Source of the DNA: Macrothele yani
Lineage: Eukaryota > Arthropoda > Arachnida > Araneae > Macrothelidae
Direction: 5' to 3'
DNA length: 64,000 nucleotides
Assembly (NCBI GenBank): GCA_039090855.1
Contig: CM077002.1
Location: forward strand, 82,588,194 to 82,652,193
The position numbers and the translations under genes were made by a program. Below, one piece after another: positions 44,041 through 54,580 of the stretch. Position 1 is the stretch's first letter. The number at the start of each line of letters is the position of its first letter. The notes under the pieces are model-generated. The model was given only the letters and a program-made list of their open reading frames with translations. It was not told the origin of the DNA and searched no databases.

Positions 44041-44590
44041 GCTTTTAAATATTGATCTTGAAGGAAAAACATGAGTTGGTTCTCTGTATGGTGGAATTTT
44101 TGTTATGTCAAGAAACTCATCTTACTAGTGTCTAAAATTAAAGTCCAGAAGGCAATAGCAGGCAAATAATCCAAAGTGCTGAATGAAATGTTACAATGTT
44201 CACAGCACATATGCAAATGGACATAAGAAAGAAAGTGAAATACATGCGTATCAGTGAGAAAAATGCTGTCCAAGATGTAAATTGTGTTGAAACTTAAAGG
44301 CAGCAGAGAATGGCAGTGGCATTTGTCATTAACAGCTTGTGTGAGAAGTGCTTTAGTGGTTACAAATGCTTCAGATACACATGTCTCATACATGTGTATT
44401 CGACGCTGTATGATGACGAACAATATGACAACCAGAAGCAGATCAGTCTCGACCCAGGCCACAAGGGATTTGAATATACACCCCAGAGTGGTTTCACTGT
44501 TATGGTAGCAATTCAACAACACTGGTGGGATGAAACAAAGGCCCAGCCAAGATCATTCAAGGCATATGACACCTCATGAGGACCATTATG
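44041..44590. other. unassigned; open frames without recognisable homology
   Basis: A 89-codon plus frame (44310-44579: CFSGYKCFRYTCLIHVYS, GHKGFEYTPQSGFTVMVAIQ) and overlapping minus frames show no family motif. An MTC/CFSGYKCF Cys pair pattern is too little for a call. Confidence 0.35.
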
Positions 44591-45610
44591 TTGCTTTAAC
44601 CACATGATATCATAGGTCTCATACAGTCCAGCAATTGTCTTTAGAGCTCTCCACTGCCACTGTGTGACTATGATTTCAAGGCAAACATGATATTCAAGGC
44701 TTAATGCGATTGGCCTTTATGCTTGGAGGCCCATGGTTTGTGTTACTGTAACCGTATCTCTCTTGAAGTGGTGCAGGCAACATCGTTTCTGGAGTCAAGA
44801 TGAGTAGTTTCTCCTAGATGAATCAGCCGGTGTTCTTTTTATAGACGATTCAAGATTCAGTTTATACACAGATTCTCATAAGCTTTTCATCTGGAGGGAA
44901 TACAGAATCCCCCTAATGATCCTGCAAATGTCTGCGAATGAGACTGCTTCAGAGGCAGTGATCTGCTCATGTGGGGTGGCATTATGTTTAATGGCCTCAC
45001 ACCGCTCCACATGTTCTCAGAAAGTAATGTGAATCCTGAGCACTATAGGCACAATATCCTAGTGCCCTATGTCAGACTTTTTAGGGAACTGTTGGCTCTC
45101 AGTTGCTCTTAATGGATGATAATGCTTGCCTGCACAGGGCTCAGCTTGTCAATGATTTCCTGCAGAGTGAGGATATTCAGCTTGTAGTCTTCTGACGTAA
45201 ACCCTATAAAGAATGTCTGTAATGTTCTAGGATGACATGTAGCAGTTCATCAACCCCCTTCCAGAACCCTTCCTCAGCTATGCACTGCTCTGAATGAGGA
45301 ATAAAATTCTTTTTCATCAACAACCTGGTGATGAGTATGTATTGTCATTGTGAGAGTTGTCTCTGTCCATATGAGGTGATCACATTCCTTAATAAGACAT
45401 TTTTGGGTTACATTCTTATACTCACCCTGGTGACATTTGCAGATGTGATCCTGTGTATGAAAAATGTGTACATATTTGTCTATTATTATTTTATTACCCT
45501 CATGATTGTGTCTCTTTACACGCCAAACATCTTTTTCTGCTGTTATGTGTTTTTCTTTTTATCCCTGCAAATGCCTTCTGGGCCTTAATTTGAGACACCA
45601 GTGTACATGA
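44591..45610 (+). pseudogene. Tc1-like transposase relic, family A copy 2
   Basis: Plus-strand counterpart of the 3770-4990 relic. TCCAGCAATTGTCTTTAGAG, GAGCTCTCCACTGCCACTG and the downstream AATGCGATTGGCCTTTATGC align with that copy in reverse. Protein pieces: VVQATSFLES, LLDESAGVLFIDDSRF, VICSCGVALCLMASHRSTCS, SACQ*FPAE, and the tail MSMYCHCESCLCP at 45328. The noncoding 3' part (45380-45600) matches 3770-4030. Stops in every frame. Confidence 0.7.
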
Positions 45611-46134
45611 AGAATACAAACTAAATAATCTATGAGTTAGCTCACATCATAGGGGGAAGGAGGTTTGTGTTTATCAGAAATTAAGTACTTCACTCCAACA
45701 ATAAGTAAATTATGAGAGAGGACAAATAAAAATGCCTTATAAGCAAAACATATACCTTTTACTGACACACTTTCTAAAAATCAACAAATTGTTATGGATT
45801 CAAGACTGAAAAAAGACAATTTTCTCAATAGTGATGGAACATGAAAATAATAACTTACTGCAGAAAAGAGTTATTTTTAACAAGTTTCATGTATTGGGAT
45901 TAGGAAAGCTGTTGAAAATCTGTGTTTTAGATAAAAAATCTGCAACAAAAAATGGCTAATTAAAAATTCCCATTCATTATCATCTCACAGGCAGCAGATG
46001 GTAATGAAAGATAAAAACTGGGCTAAATAGATGTATGTTGTGGCAGACAAGACATGTACTGAAATGGCAACACCTTAAAAGTAACCAGTTGTCATCTGCA
46101 TTTCATCAAGTGAAAACTGGAGAATGGTATAGAA
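45611..46134. other. no recognisable gene or element
   Basis: AT-rich stretch with no sustained frame or termini; it includes the left target site of the hAT MITE. Confidence 0.45.
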
Positions 46135-46649
46135 CAGTGCTTCTCAATAGGTGGCCTGCGAACGGTGTCAGCCTGGCCTGCAGTAAAAAATTAAACCGAA
46201 AAAAAAATGTATAAAATACTCAGGTGGAAAAAAAAAGAATATCAATATTTATAATATAAAACAATAAATATTTTTGTTTGATTTATTTTTGTTGACTATA
46301 ACCTATACTCCAGATTTTAAACATATTGTAGAAGGACATCACCCTCATTATTCTCAGTGATTTCTTGATGACTAAATTTAAATTTAAAATATGTGTTTGT
46401 AATTTTGCATTAATACAAGTAACTAATTCCTAAAATTTGTTCTATTTTTTTCATTTGCCGGCTATGTAAGGTTCATTTTATAATTTTTACATTACCTTTA
46501 ATATATCTTTAAAAACATAATGTATGTTTATATGAGTATCAATATGATATGTAACTTACATTTACCAAATTAAGTGTTCACACCCTTTGGCCCAGTTCCA
46601 TGAAAAAAAAAAAATGTGGCCCCTGGTGAAAAGTAATTAAGAACCAGTG
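46135..46649. mobile_element. 515-bp hAT-type MITE
   Basis: CAGTGCTTCTCAATAGGTGG at 46135 and, from the right end inward, CACTGGTTCTTAATTACTTT are hAT-style ends. GTATAGAA before and GTATAAAA after (7 of 8 bases) form the target duplication. CCTGGCC/GGCCC motifs sit just inside both ends. The AT-rich interior has no coding sequence. Confidence 0.85.
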
Positions 46650-46775
46650 GTATAAAAGTTCAAAACAACAACAACAAAAACAAACAACAAAAAAACAAGG
46701 GATCCACAATCAGTGATTACAAAACATTTAATTCATGAAGAACATCTTCAGAAAATTCATGACGGAAGGGTCATG

Positions 46776-46798
46776 ATTTTCTCTCTCTCTCTCTCTCT
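46776..46798. repeat. (CT)n microsatellite at the LINE-B 3' end
   Basis: About eleven CT units immediately precede ATGTCACTAAGCTG, which begins the 3' end of the minus-strand LINE-B. Confidence 0.85.
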
Positions 46799-49600
46799 AT
46801 GTCACTAAGCTGTTCTCTGAGATTCAGAGGTTAGCTCCAAAAAGAAATACAAACTTCCAGATATTTTTACTTATTGTTGTCGTATCAAACTTCGCCATTT
46901 ACAGCGATCTTGACATACAACTCGTGCTTCACTGATATCCATTACACGCCATACACAAGATTTTTTATACTTCATACTCATAATCTTTTTCTCATGCAGA
47001 CACTCCTGAATCTGATCCACCCATGCCTTCCTTGGCCTTCCTCTGCCTTTCCTTCCTGCCACTTGGGCTGAAAATATTTTCTTAGTAAGCATTTCATCAC
47101 TCATTCTTTCAACATGGCCAAACCACCAAAGCATATTGGTCTCCACCTTGCTAACAACATTTTGCTTTACATCACACAACTGCAATACATCTTCATTCCT
47201 CACACAATCAGATCGTGTCTTGCCACAAACCCCACGTAAGTAACGCATTTCTCCAGCACACAAACGACTCCTATGCTTCTTCTGCAGTACCCAGGTTTCA
47301 CTGCCATACATCAGAGTAGGAACAATTACTGTTTCATACACAGCCATGCGGACTGTCTAGAGAACCCATCATTCCTGTGAAAACCTCCCAGAGCAGCTAT
47401 GACTTTCAAAGAAGAATTCACTCGCCTACTGATTTCACCATCCAACTTGTTCTCTCTGTCAAACATGCTTCCTAAATACACAAACTCACTCACCTGGTCA
47501 ATCACAGTGCCATTTATACTTACATTACATTCAGTGCTACCCATTCCTCTCTCAAACACCATAACTTTGGTTTTTCCCTTATTTATACTCAGTTTGAATT
47601 TCATGCAAACTTCGTGCATCCGAGTCAACATACTCTGCAACTCACTTTTGCTCTCTGCCAACAGGACAGTGTCATCAGCATACAGCAATCTGCAAACACG
47701 GATATCACCAAGACATAAACCACTATCATCTATTTTAGCATCACACATGCACACATCCATAAATATATTAAACAGCCATGGTGACATTACACAACCTTGT
47801 CTAACTCCTGCACCAATAGAAAACCATTTTGATAAAACACCATTCACTCGTACACAAGCTCTACTACCAGCATACATGACTTTTACACTATTAAGTGGAT
47901 TCCCAGTAACACCATATTCATTCAATACCTTCCACAAAAGTGTCCTATTTACTCGGTTGTAAGCTTTCTCTAAATCTATGAAGGCAGCAAAAACTTTCTT
48001 ACCAACAGTCAGATACTTTTCAAGCATCATGCATAATGCAAAAATCTGGTTAGTGCAGCCTTTACCAGGCATAAAACCACTCTGAACATCCCACACTTTC
48101 TCTGATGTTAAGACCCTGTACTTTTTCAATAACAACCTTACCAAACACTTTTCCTGGCACACTTAGTAGGCTAATACCACGGTAGTTCTTGCATTCAGTC
48201 TGATCACCTTTTCTCTTATACAAGGGAACAATAATAGCATCCTTCCAATCCCGATGGACCATTCCTAACTCCCAGCGCAACTGGCAAATTTCAGTTAACC
48301 AGTCAATTGCAGAGTCACCACCATACTTCAACATCTCTGCAGTTATGCCATCAACTCCTAGAGCCTTACCATTCTAAAGAGATTTTAGAGCTTTACACAC
48401 TTCTTCTCTTGAGATCTCTCCTGTGCTTTCATCCCTCATTGTGACATCATCTGTATCTGTCTCAGAATCATTTTTGCTCTCCTGATCTAATAACTCACAG
48501 AAGTATTCGCCCCATCTGTCACTTAACTCATTGGGCTCCCATATCATTTCCCCAATCTCATTCTTCACACAACTTACAACTTTGTTTCTCCTATTTTTCC
48601 TGAGTCTCATGTGCTTCCAGAAGGACTTTCTATCTTTCCAAAAAGCCAGTTCATGCCTTTCCACTTTCTCTTTCCTATCTTTTGCCTTACTGTGGCGAAC
48701 CAGCTTAACAGCTTCACGCTTCTTACGGCGATATTCATCCACAGAGACTCTACCTTGCAACATCCCCAAATAGGCTTCCTTCTTTTTCTTTACTGCCTCA
48801 TCAATCTCACTATTCCACCAAGCATCACCTCTATTATTACCCACTATTGTGGTGCCACAGACCTCTTTAGCAGCAGTAACAACACAGTTCTTAAAACATT
48901 CCCACTTCTTTTCTACATCCCTCTCACAAGATTTCAGATCCTTCAGTCGTTCTCTGAGTAAGTCAGAATACCGCTGATGATCTTCAAGGAGCCTATCAAC
49001 CTTTATTCTTTCTATCCTGGGTCTCTTCCTATTCCTTTTCCTCCAACGAACATTAAGTTTCACTCGTGACACTACCAAGTAATGATCAGAACCAACATCA
49101 GCACCTCTCATCACACGGGTGTCAACAACCAAGTGTTTCAAACGCTGATCGTAAACAACAAAATCTATCACACTCTTTTGATCAAGAGTACGATTTTCCC
49201 AAGTATATGCGTGTATATACTTGTGGTTGAAAAATGTATTAGATACACGCAAATCATACTCAATGCAGAATTCAATTAATCTTTCACCATTATCATTCAC
49301 ACAAGGATCATTAAACTTACCCAGAACATTGTCAGAAATTGCATTCTGCACACCTACTCTAGCATTGAAATCCTCTGCTATTATAACTTTTTCTTTAGCA
49401 CCAAACTGGCTCAAAACAGCTTTTAGTTCATTCCAGAAATCTTCTTTCTTATCAGAAGGTTTCGTGTCACAAGGAGCATACACTACAACAATTACAATTC
49501 TCTGAAGTTTCACTTTCAAACGAATCCAGAGAATTCTCTCACTTATGCAACTATAGTGAATCAAGTTGTTCTTCATCTTTTCACTTAAAATCATGATTTA
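46799..49600 (-). mobile_element. LINE-B, nearly complete copy
   Basis: A 2.8-kb copy of a second non-LTR family with three relatives in the window. The 3' end starts GTCACTAAGCTGTTCTCTGA and includes an inverted CTCTGAGATTCAGAG stem. The 5' end falls inside the endonuclease near 49600. The sequence then returns to host intron shortly before the exon at 49704. Confidence 0.88.
46871..49594 (-). pseudogene. LINE-B endonuclease/reverse transcriptase, one stop and two frameshifts
   Basis: From 49594: ISERILWIRLKVKLQRIVIV, VVYAPCDTKP, IIAEDFNARVG (GDFNAR altered to EDFNAR), SVIDFVVYDQRLKH and GSDHYLV complete an apurinic-like endonuclease lacking its first ~90 residues. A linker rich in Lys/Arg follows. 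TAG at 48374 interrupts the frame, which continues with LGVDGITAEMLKYGGDS, IIVPLYKRKGDQTECKNYRG and SLLSVPGKV. A frameshift near 48130 leads to FAAFIDLEKAYNRVNR, GVRQGCVMSPWLFNIF and the catalytic LLYADDTVLLAE. A second shift near 47345 leads to LMYGSETWVLQKK and RWFGHVERM-like MLWWFGHVERM at the C-terminus. It is distinct from LINE-A in sequence but has the same domain order. Confidence 0.88.
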
Positions 49601-49703
49601 GTGTGTAAATTTTATTATGAGTTGAAAATTAATCGCATGGTTTATTTAATGTGTATTTTTTTTAACTTTTGTTAATGTTAAAATGGAATTTTTCTTGTTT
49701 CAG

Positions 49704-49792
49704 AAACAGACTGTAGTTTCAGTTCCTGAGGGAGAGAACAGATTGGCAGATGTCAGCATTGTCTCGCATGAAAATGGAACAATTGAAGAAAG
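49704..49792 (+). CDS. putative exon 3 of the unidentified host gene
   Basis: GGAATTTTTCTTGTTTCAG precedes 89 bases open in the frame required after 41678 (phase 0). The translation, KQTVVSVPEGENRLADVSIV then SHENGTIEE, is acidic and hydrophilic. The donor AAAG/GTCTTA is weak. If it is not used, the frame runs only 13 more codons to TGA at about 49829, so this could also be the last coding exon. I do not recognise the protein. The upstream intron is ~8.0 kb and is filled by LINE-B, Tc1, Tigger and MITE sequence. Confidence 0.55.
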
Positions 49793-50009
49793 GTCTTATA
49801 AATATTTCTCACTTTACCATTATTTATGAAAAACTGATTTAGAAATTATGCATCTGAGTTAGTCAATCAGGTTCATCAATACATGCTGGCAGTTTTTTTT
49901 TTTTATGTAGGTATGCGTGCATATGTATATCACCATACCTTTAGTTATGAAAAACTGATATAGAAAATATTCTGAATTAGTTTCACCAATATGCACTTGT
50001 TCTTTATGT

Positions 50010-51825
50010 ATATATATATATATATATACGAAAAAGTATCACTGAAGACGTAAGAAAATTCAACTGTGAACTAGTGAGGAAAGCAATTGAAAACAACCAA
50101 AGCCTAAAGATAGCAAAGGGACATCTCAGTAAGGGAAGAAAACAGATTATGGCACTGAGAAAAGAAGATGGTTCTGTAACAAGAAATAGAGGCGAAATTT
50201 TGACAAGAGTGAAAGATTTCTACTCCAAATTATATGAAAGGGATGATACATGCACTCCAGACATCATGAAAGATACCAGTACCAGAGTTCCTCCAGTCCT
50301 TCCAGCAGAAGTTGCACATGCAATCAAGAACATGAAGCGGGGAAAAGCTCCAGGAGAAGATGGAATTACTGTAGACATCATACAAGAAGCAAGTGGAGAA
50401 ATCGAAACAGTACTCGCCCAAATTTTCACTCGATGCCTTAATGAAGGAAAGATTCCTGAGGATTGGAACACCGCTACAATGATCCTGCTACATAAGAAAG
50501 GTGACATTGAGGATCTCGGAAACTACAGACCTATCAGCCTCCTATCAGTAGTTTATAAAATCTTCACTAAAGTTCTTTCACACCGCTTGAAGGTAACACT
50601 GGACATGGCTCAACCGAGAGAACAAGCTGGATTCAGGAGTGGCTACAGCACAATAGATCATATCCACGTACTGAGAGAACTAATTGAAAGAGCGAGGGAA
50701 TATGAACTTCCATTGTGCATGGCTTTTATCGATTATGAAAAAGCCTTTGATTCGGTGAAACCATCAGCAGTTACAATGGCTCTGAAAACCTGCGGTATTG
50801 AAGATGCATACATTAATATCATTAATAACATCTATGAAAATGCAAGTGCAAAGATTAGGCTGTTTGAAAATACAACACACGTAAAAATTGGAAAGGGAGT
50901 GAGACAAGGTGACACCATATCTCCGAAGCTCTTTAATGCCACATTGGAGGGTGTTTTTCAGTCGCTGAGCTGGGAAAACAAGGGGATAAAGATTAATGGA
51001 GATTATCTAACCCACCTTCGTTTTGCTGATGACGTAGTCATTTTTGCAACTACCCCATCAGAGCTGCAGAGTATGATCCAGGAACTTGCTGACAAGAGTA
51101 AAGAAGTGGGATTAAAAATGAACTTTCAGAAGACAAAAGTGATGTTCAATGCTTTTACAAGAAATGAAGATTTATCGATTGATGGAGAAAAGCTGGAGAT
51201 AACAGACACGTACGTTTATCTTGGACAGCAGATATCTAGTGAGGGTCACATTGATGAAGAAATTAATCGGCGTACAAAACTTGCCTGGAGAGCTTTTGGA
51301 AGAAACAGCATAATTTTCAAGAGCAATATGCCATTATGTCTTAAAAGAAAAGTGTTTGATCAATGCATCCTTCCAGTGCTTACGTATGGTGCAGAGACGT
51401 GGACCTTAACTAAAAGAGACATACAAAGGCTGCAGACAACTCAAAGAAGCATGGAGAGGTGCATACTTGGTGTAACCAGGAGAGATAAGAAGAGGAACTC
51501 GTGGATCCGAAAAATGACAAGAGTGGAAGACATCATGATCAGAGTTAAATCCCTGAAATGGCAATGGGCTGGACATACTGCCAGAAGGACAGATCATCGA
51601 TGGACAGCCGAAATTTTAGATTGGATTCCAAGGGACAGGAAAAGACCCAGAAGAAGACCACATGGGAGATGGGTGGATGAAATTCGAAAGTATGCAGGGG
51701 TGACATGGAGGAGACTGGCACAAGACAGACTGTTGTGGAGGAAACTTGGGGAGACCTTCGTCCAGCAGTGGATTGATAATGGTTGACAATGATGATGATG
51801 ATGATGATATATATATAGATACTAT
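50010..51825 (+). mobile_element. LINE-A, 5'-truncated young copy between TA tracts
   Basis: A TA run (50010-50029) leads directly into the LINE-A coding sequence. The tail ...GGTTGACAATGATGATGATG (51780-51808) is followed by TATATATATAG. The flanking TA runs are consistent with insertion into a TA microsatellite and duplication of part of it. Confidence 0.9.
50030..51786 (+). pseudogene. LINE-A reverse transcriptase, truncated but uninterrupted
   Basis: The frame is open from the truncation point to the natural stop (570 codons from the first ATG at 50074). It contains the end of the linker (KSITEDVRKFNCELVRKA), the reverse transcriptase (WNTATMILLHKKGDIEDL, GFRSGYSTIDHI, CMAFIDYEKAFDS, RQGDTISPKLFN, the catalytic RFADDVVIFA) and the C-terminal domain (YGAETWTLTKRDIQRL, WQWAGHTARRTDHRW, WIPRDRKRPRRRPHGR). 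At the Arg codon mutated in the full-length copy this one keeps CGA. The endonuclease is missing, so it cannot transpose itself; it is called a pseudogene for that reason. Confidence 0.9.
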
Positions 51826-51898
51826 ATCATAACTAGAAATGTGTGACAAACTGGGCATGTAAGTAGAAGAAAATATGTGAATGCAGACATTATATGCA

Positions 51899-52100
51899 GG
51901 TTATAAGCAGTAGACAAGCAATAGTTACATTAAGAAATTAGAAACTCAGAAGCACTTTCAACCTGACTGTGGTCTTCATCATCTGTAAACAACAGTCATG
52001 CTCCATTTGTTTACAGGTGATCAAGACCACAGTCCTGTTGAAAGTACTTCTGAGTTTCTAATTTCTTAATGTAACTATTACGTGTTTACTACTTATGACA
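51899..52100. repeat. ~200-bp hairpin element
   Basis: AATAGTTACATTAAGAAATT and AGAAACTCAGAAGCACTTTC on the left are matched in inverse by GAAAGTACTTCTGAGTTTCT and AATTTCTTAATGTAACTATT on the right. The match continues less perfectly outward to 51899 and 52100. The loop is around 51995-52005. It directly abuts the 1.67-kb palindrome. Confidence 0.85.
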
Positions 52101-53767
52101 TACATTTATTTGTTACATGTGAGTTGCATTCCTCACATTCACTCATCACATATGTACATGTGTGTTTATTGTAATTTGTTAGGCTCCAGAGTTGCATTTA
52201 GATGTAGAGTTCAAAGTAAAAGCAAATCGATTGGAAGCTCAGATCATATGAATTCCACCGCCCTAATCAACTTGGATACCAGCTGACTCTGTGTAGTTGT
52301 ATGCATGCATGTGTGTGTGTGTGTATGTTTTATTTTAATATGGTATGTGTTTCGGTTTCAGTGTCAGGTAACTGAAACTAATTATAAATTTTGGTTTAAC
52401 TCAAGTAACTTATCAAATGAATCCTTCCATAGGATTTTAATTGAAAAAAAATACTTAAAAATATTAATTATTTGTTTAAGAAATTATTAAAATTCAATAA
52501 AAACATTTAAAAAGTTTCTTGTTCAATTCTGTTTGTACAGCATCAGCAGAGCTCTTTGTGGCTGTTTGTTAATTTGCATATTAAACATCCCTGCAACTTC
52601 TAAAAAATATTATTTCATGAAACGATTGAAAATTAAGATTGATGAGGCTCAGAATATTCCCAGAAAGAATCGTCAAAATGGAAAAGTACTCTCAGGCTTT
52701 CTAAAACTTATTTTGAACTTCCTTATTGCTGTCATTGCCTCTAAACTCGCTGACAGTCCTTGATGTGTGGAGTTCTTTCACATTCTGAAATGTATAAATG
52801 TTAGAGACAAATTAAAAAGTTATTAAAATATGTGAACATAAAAAGTAGTAATAAATTGTACTGTAAAGCAGCCAGCAAAAAATTCTATTATGAGTCCTTT
52901 TATGAAATTCAGTCATTCTACATAATTGTGGAATCTTTTGGTGGTTGAGTTTTAAATTAGGTAATTTAAATTTGTGTTTCATAAAAGGACTTATAATAGA
53001 TTTTTTTGCTGACTGCTCTATTGTTTATTACTATTTTTTATGTTGACATATTTTAATAATTTTTTAATTTGTTTCTAACTTTATACTTTTCAGAATGTGA
53101 AAGAACTCCACACATCAAAGACTGTCAGTGAGTTTAGAGGCAGTGGCAGCAATAAGGTAGTTGAAAATGAGTTTTAGGAAGCCTGAAAGTACCTCTCCGT
53201 TTCAATGATTCCTTCTGGGAAACTTCTGAGCCTCATCAATCGTAATTTTTTGAAGTTACAGGGATGTTCATTATGCATATTAATGAATAGCCACATGAAG
53301 TTCTGCTGATGCCATACAAACAGAATTGAACAAGAAACTTTTTAAACATTTTTATCAAATTTTAATAATTTCTTAAATGAATAACTAATATTTTTGAAAG
53401 TTTTTTTATCAATTAAAATCTGATGATGGAAGTATTTAATTGATAAGTTACTGGAGTTAAACCAAAATTTATAATTTGTTTCAATTACCAAACACTGAAA
53501 CTGAAACATGTACCATATTACAATAAAATGTAAACACACACACACACATGCATGCATTCTACTACAGAGTCAGCTGGTATCTAAGTTGATTAGGGGTGGA
53601 ATTCATATGATCTGAGCTTGCAGTTGATTTCTTTTACCTATATCCAAATCCATATCCAAATATGACTCCGGAGCCTAAAAAATTACAATAAATAAGCCTA
53701 CATACATACATATGCATGTAATGTGTGAATACGAGGAATGCAATTCACATGTAACAAATAAACTTTA
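52101..53767. repeat. 1.67-kb imperfect palindrome (fold-back element)
   Basis: Left arm ~52101-52912 and right arm ~52978-53767 are diverged reverse complements. Outer pair: TTATTTGTTACATGTGAGTT against AATTCACATGTAACAAATAA. Middle: AAAAAGTTTCTTGTTCAATT against AATTGAACAAGAAACTTTTT. Inner: TATTATGAGTCCTTTTATGA against TCATAAAAGGACTTATAATA. A ~65-bp spacer separates the arms. Short indels and substitutions indicate age. No transposase frame or convincing target duplication was seen, and the flanks are not clearly TA. Confidence 0.85.
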
Positions 53768-54151
53768 CATTCTAATTACTATTTTTATTTTTTTTATTTG
53801 AAACAAATTTTAAATCCTCTTCAGGTATTGAAAAAAAAAAAAAGATCAAAGGAACTTCACCTTGTAAAAGCACTTTCTAGACTAGTATAGATAAAGTCTC
53901 AGTTTACTCTGACATAAACACAGAGCTATTCAAACTTGTTTGTTGAAGATTTAGAAGATGAAATTGCATTTTAAAAATACAATGAGGCAGGACTGATTGG
54001 CATTTTTTGAACCTATTGTATTTTCCTTCAAAATTTTTTTCCGTTTTTCTGTTTTGGTAAATCTCTACAAATATGAAGTAACAGCAATTCACATAATAAT
54101 TAGAAACAGAAAAGTAATGGCAGATCTTTTCATGACAATTATTTATTGCAT

Positions 54152-54152
<1 letters not shown>
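53768..54152. other. no recognisable gene or element
   Basis: AT-rich spacer with a poly-A run at 53829-53843. No coding frame other than those created by the adjoining CA repeat. Confidence 0.45.
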
Positions 54153-54218
<66 letters not shown>

Positions 54219-54567
54219 CATGCATATATATAGATGTGCAGATGGACAGAGAGAGAGACAAACACACACACATGCATGCACGCATATATATAGATGTGCA
54301 GATGGACAGAGAGAGACAAACACACACACACACACACATGCATGCATATATATAGATGTGCAGATGGACAGAGAGAGACAAACACACACACACACACACA
54401 TGCATGCATATATATAGATGTGCAGATGGACAGTGAGAGACAAACACACACACACACGCACGCATATATATAGATGTGCAGATGGACAGAAAAAGACAAA
54501 CAGACACACGCACGCATATATATAGATGTGCAGATGGACAGAAAAAGACAAACAGACACACACGCAC
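54153..54567. repeat. (CA)n tract plus six-copy 52-62-bp compound minisatellite
   Basis: A pure CA run (54153-54214) leads into six units. Each has GCATATATATAGATGTGCAG, then ATGGACAGAGAGAGACAAAC or a variant, then a CA run of varying length. GATGTGCAGATGGACAG recurs at 54233, 54293, 54355, 54417, 54473 and 54525, so units are 52-62 bases, the difference lying in the CA run. The last two units read GAAAAAGACAAACAGACAC. The long Cys/Val or His/Thr frames across it are artefacts. Confidence 0.95.
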
Positions 54568-54580
54568 GCACGTACATATA

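Noticed and set aside
44310..44579. 89-codon plus-strand frame as a novel gene
   Set aside because: No homology recognised, overlapping frames of similar length on both strands, and transposon relics on both sides; kept only as unassigned sequence.
53093..53160. Exon-like segment after TTTTCAG within the palindrome
   Set aside because: It lies in the right arm of the fold-back repeat, has a counterpart in the left arm, and shows no long frame.
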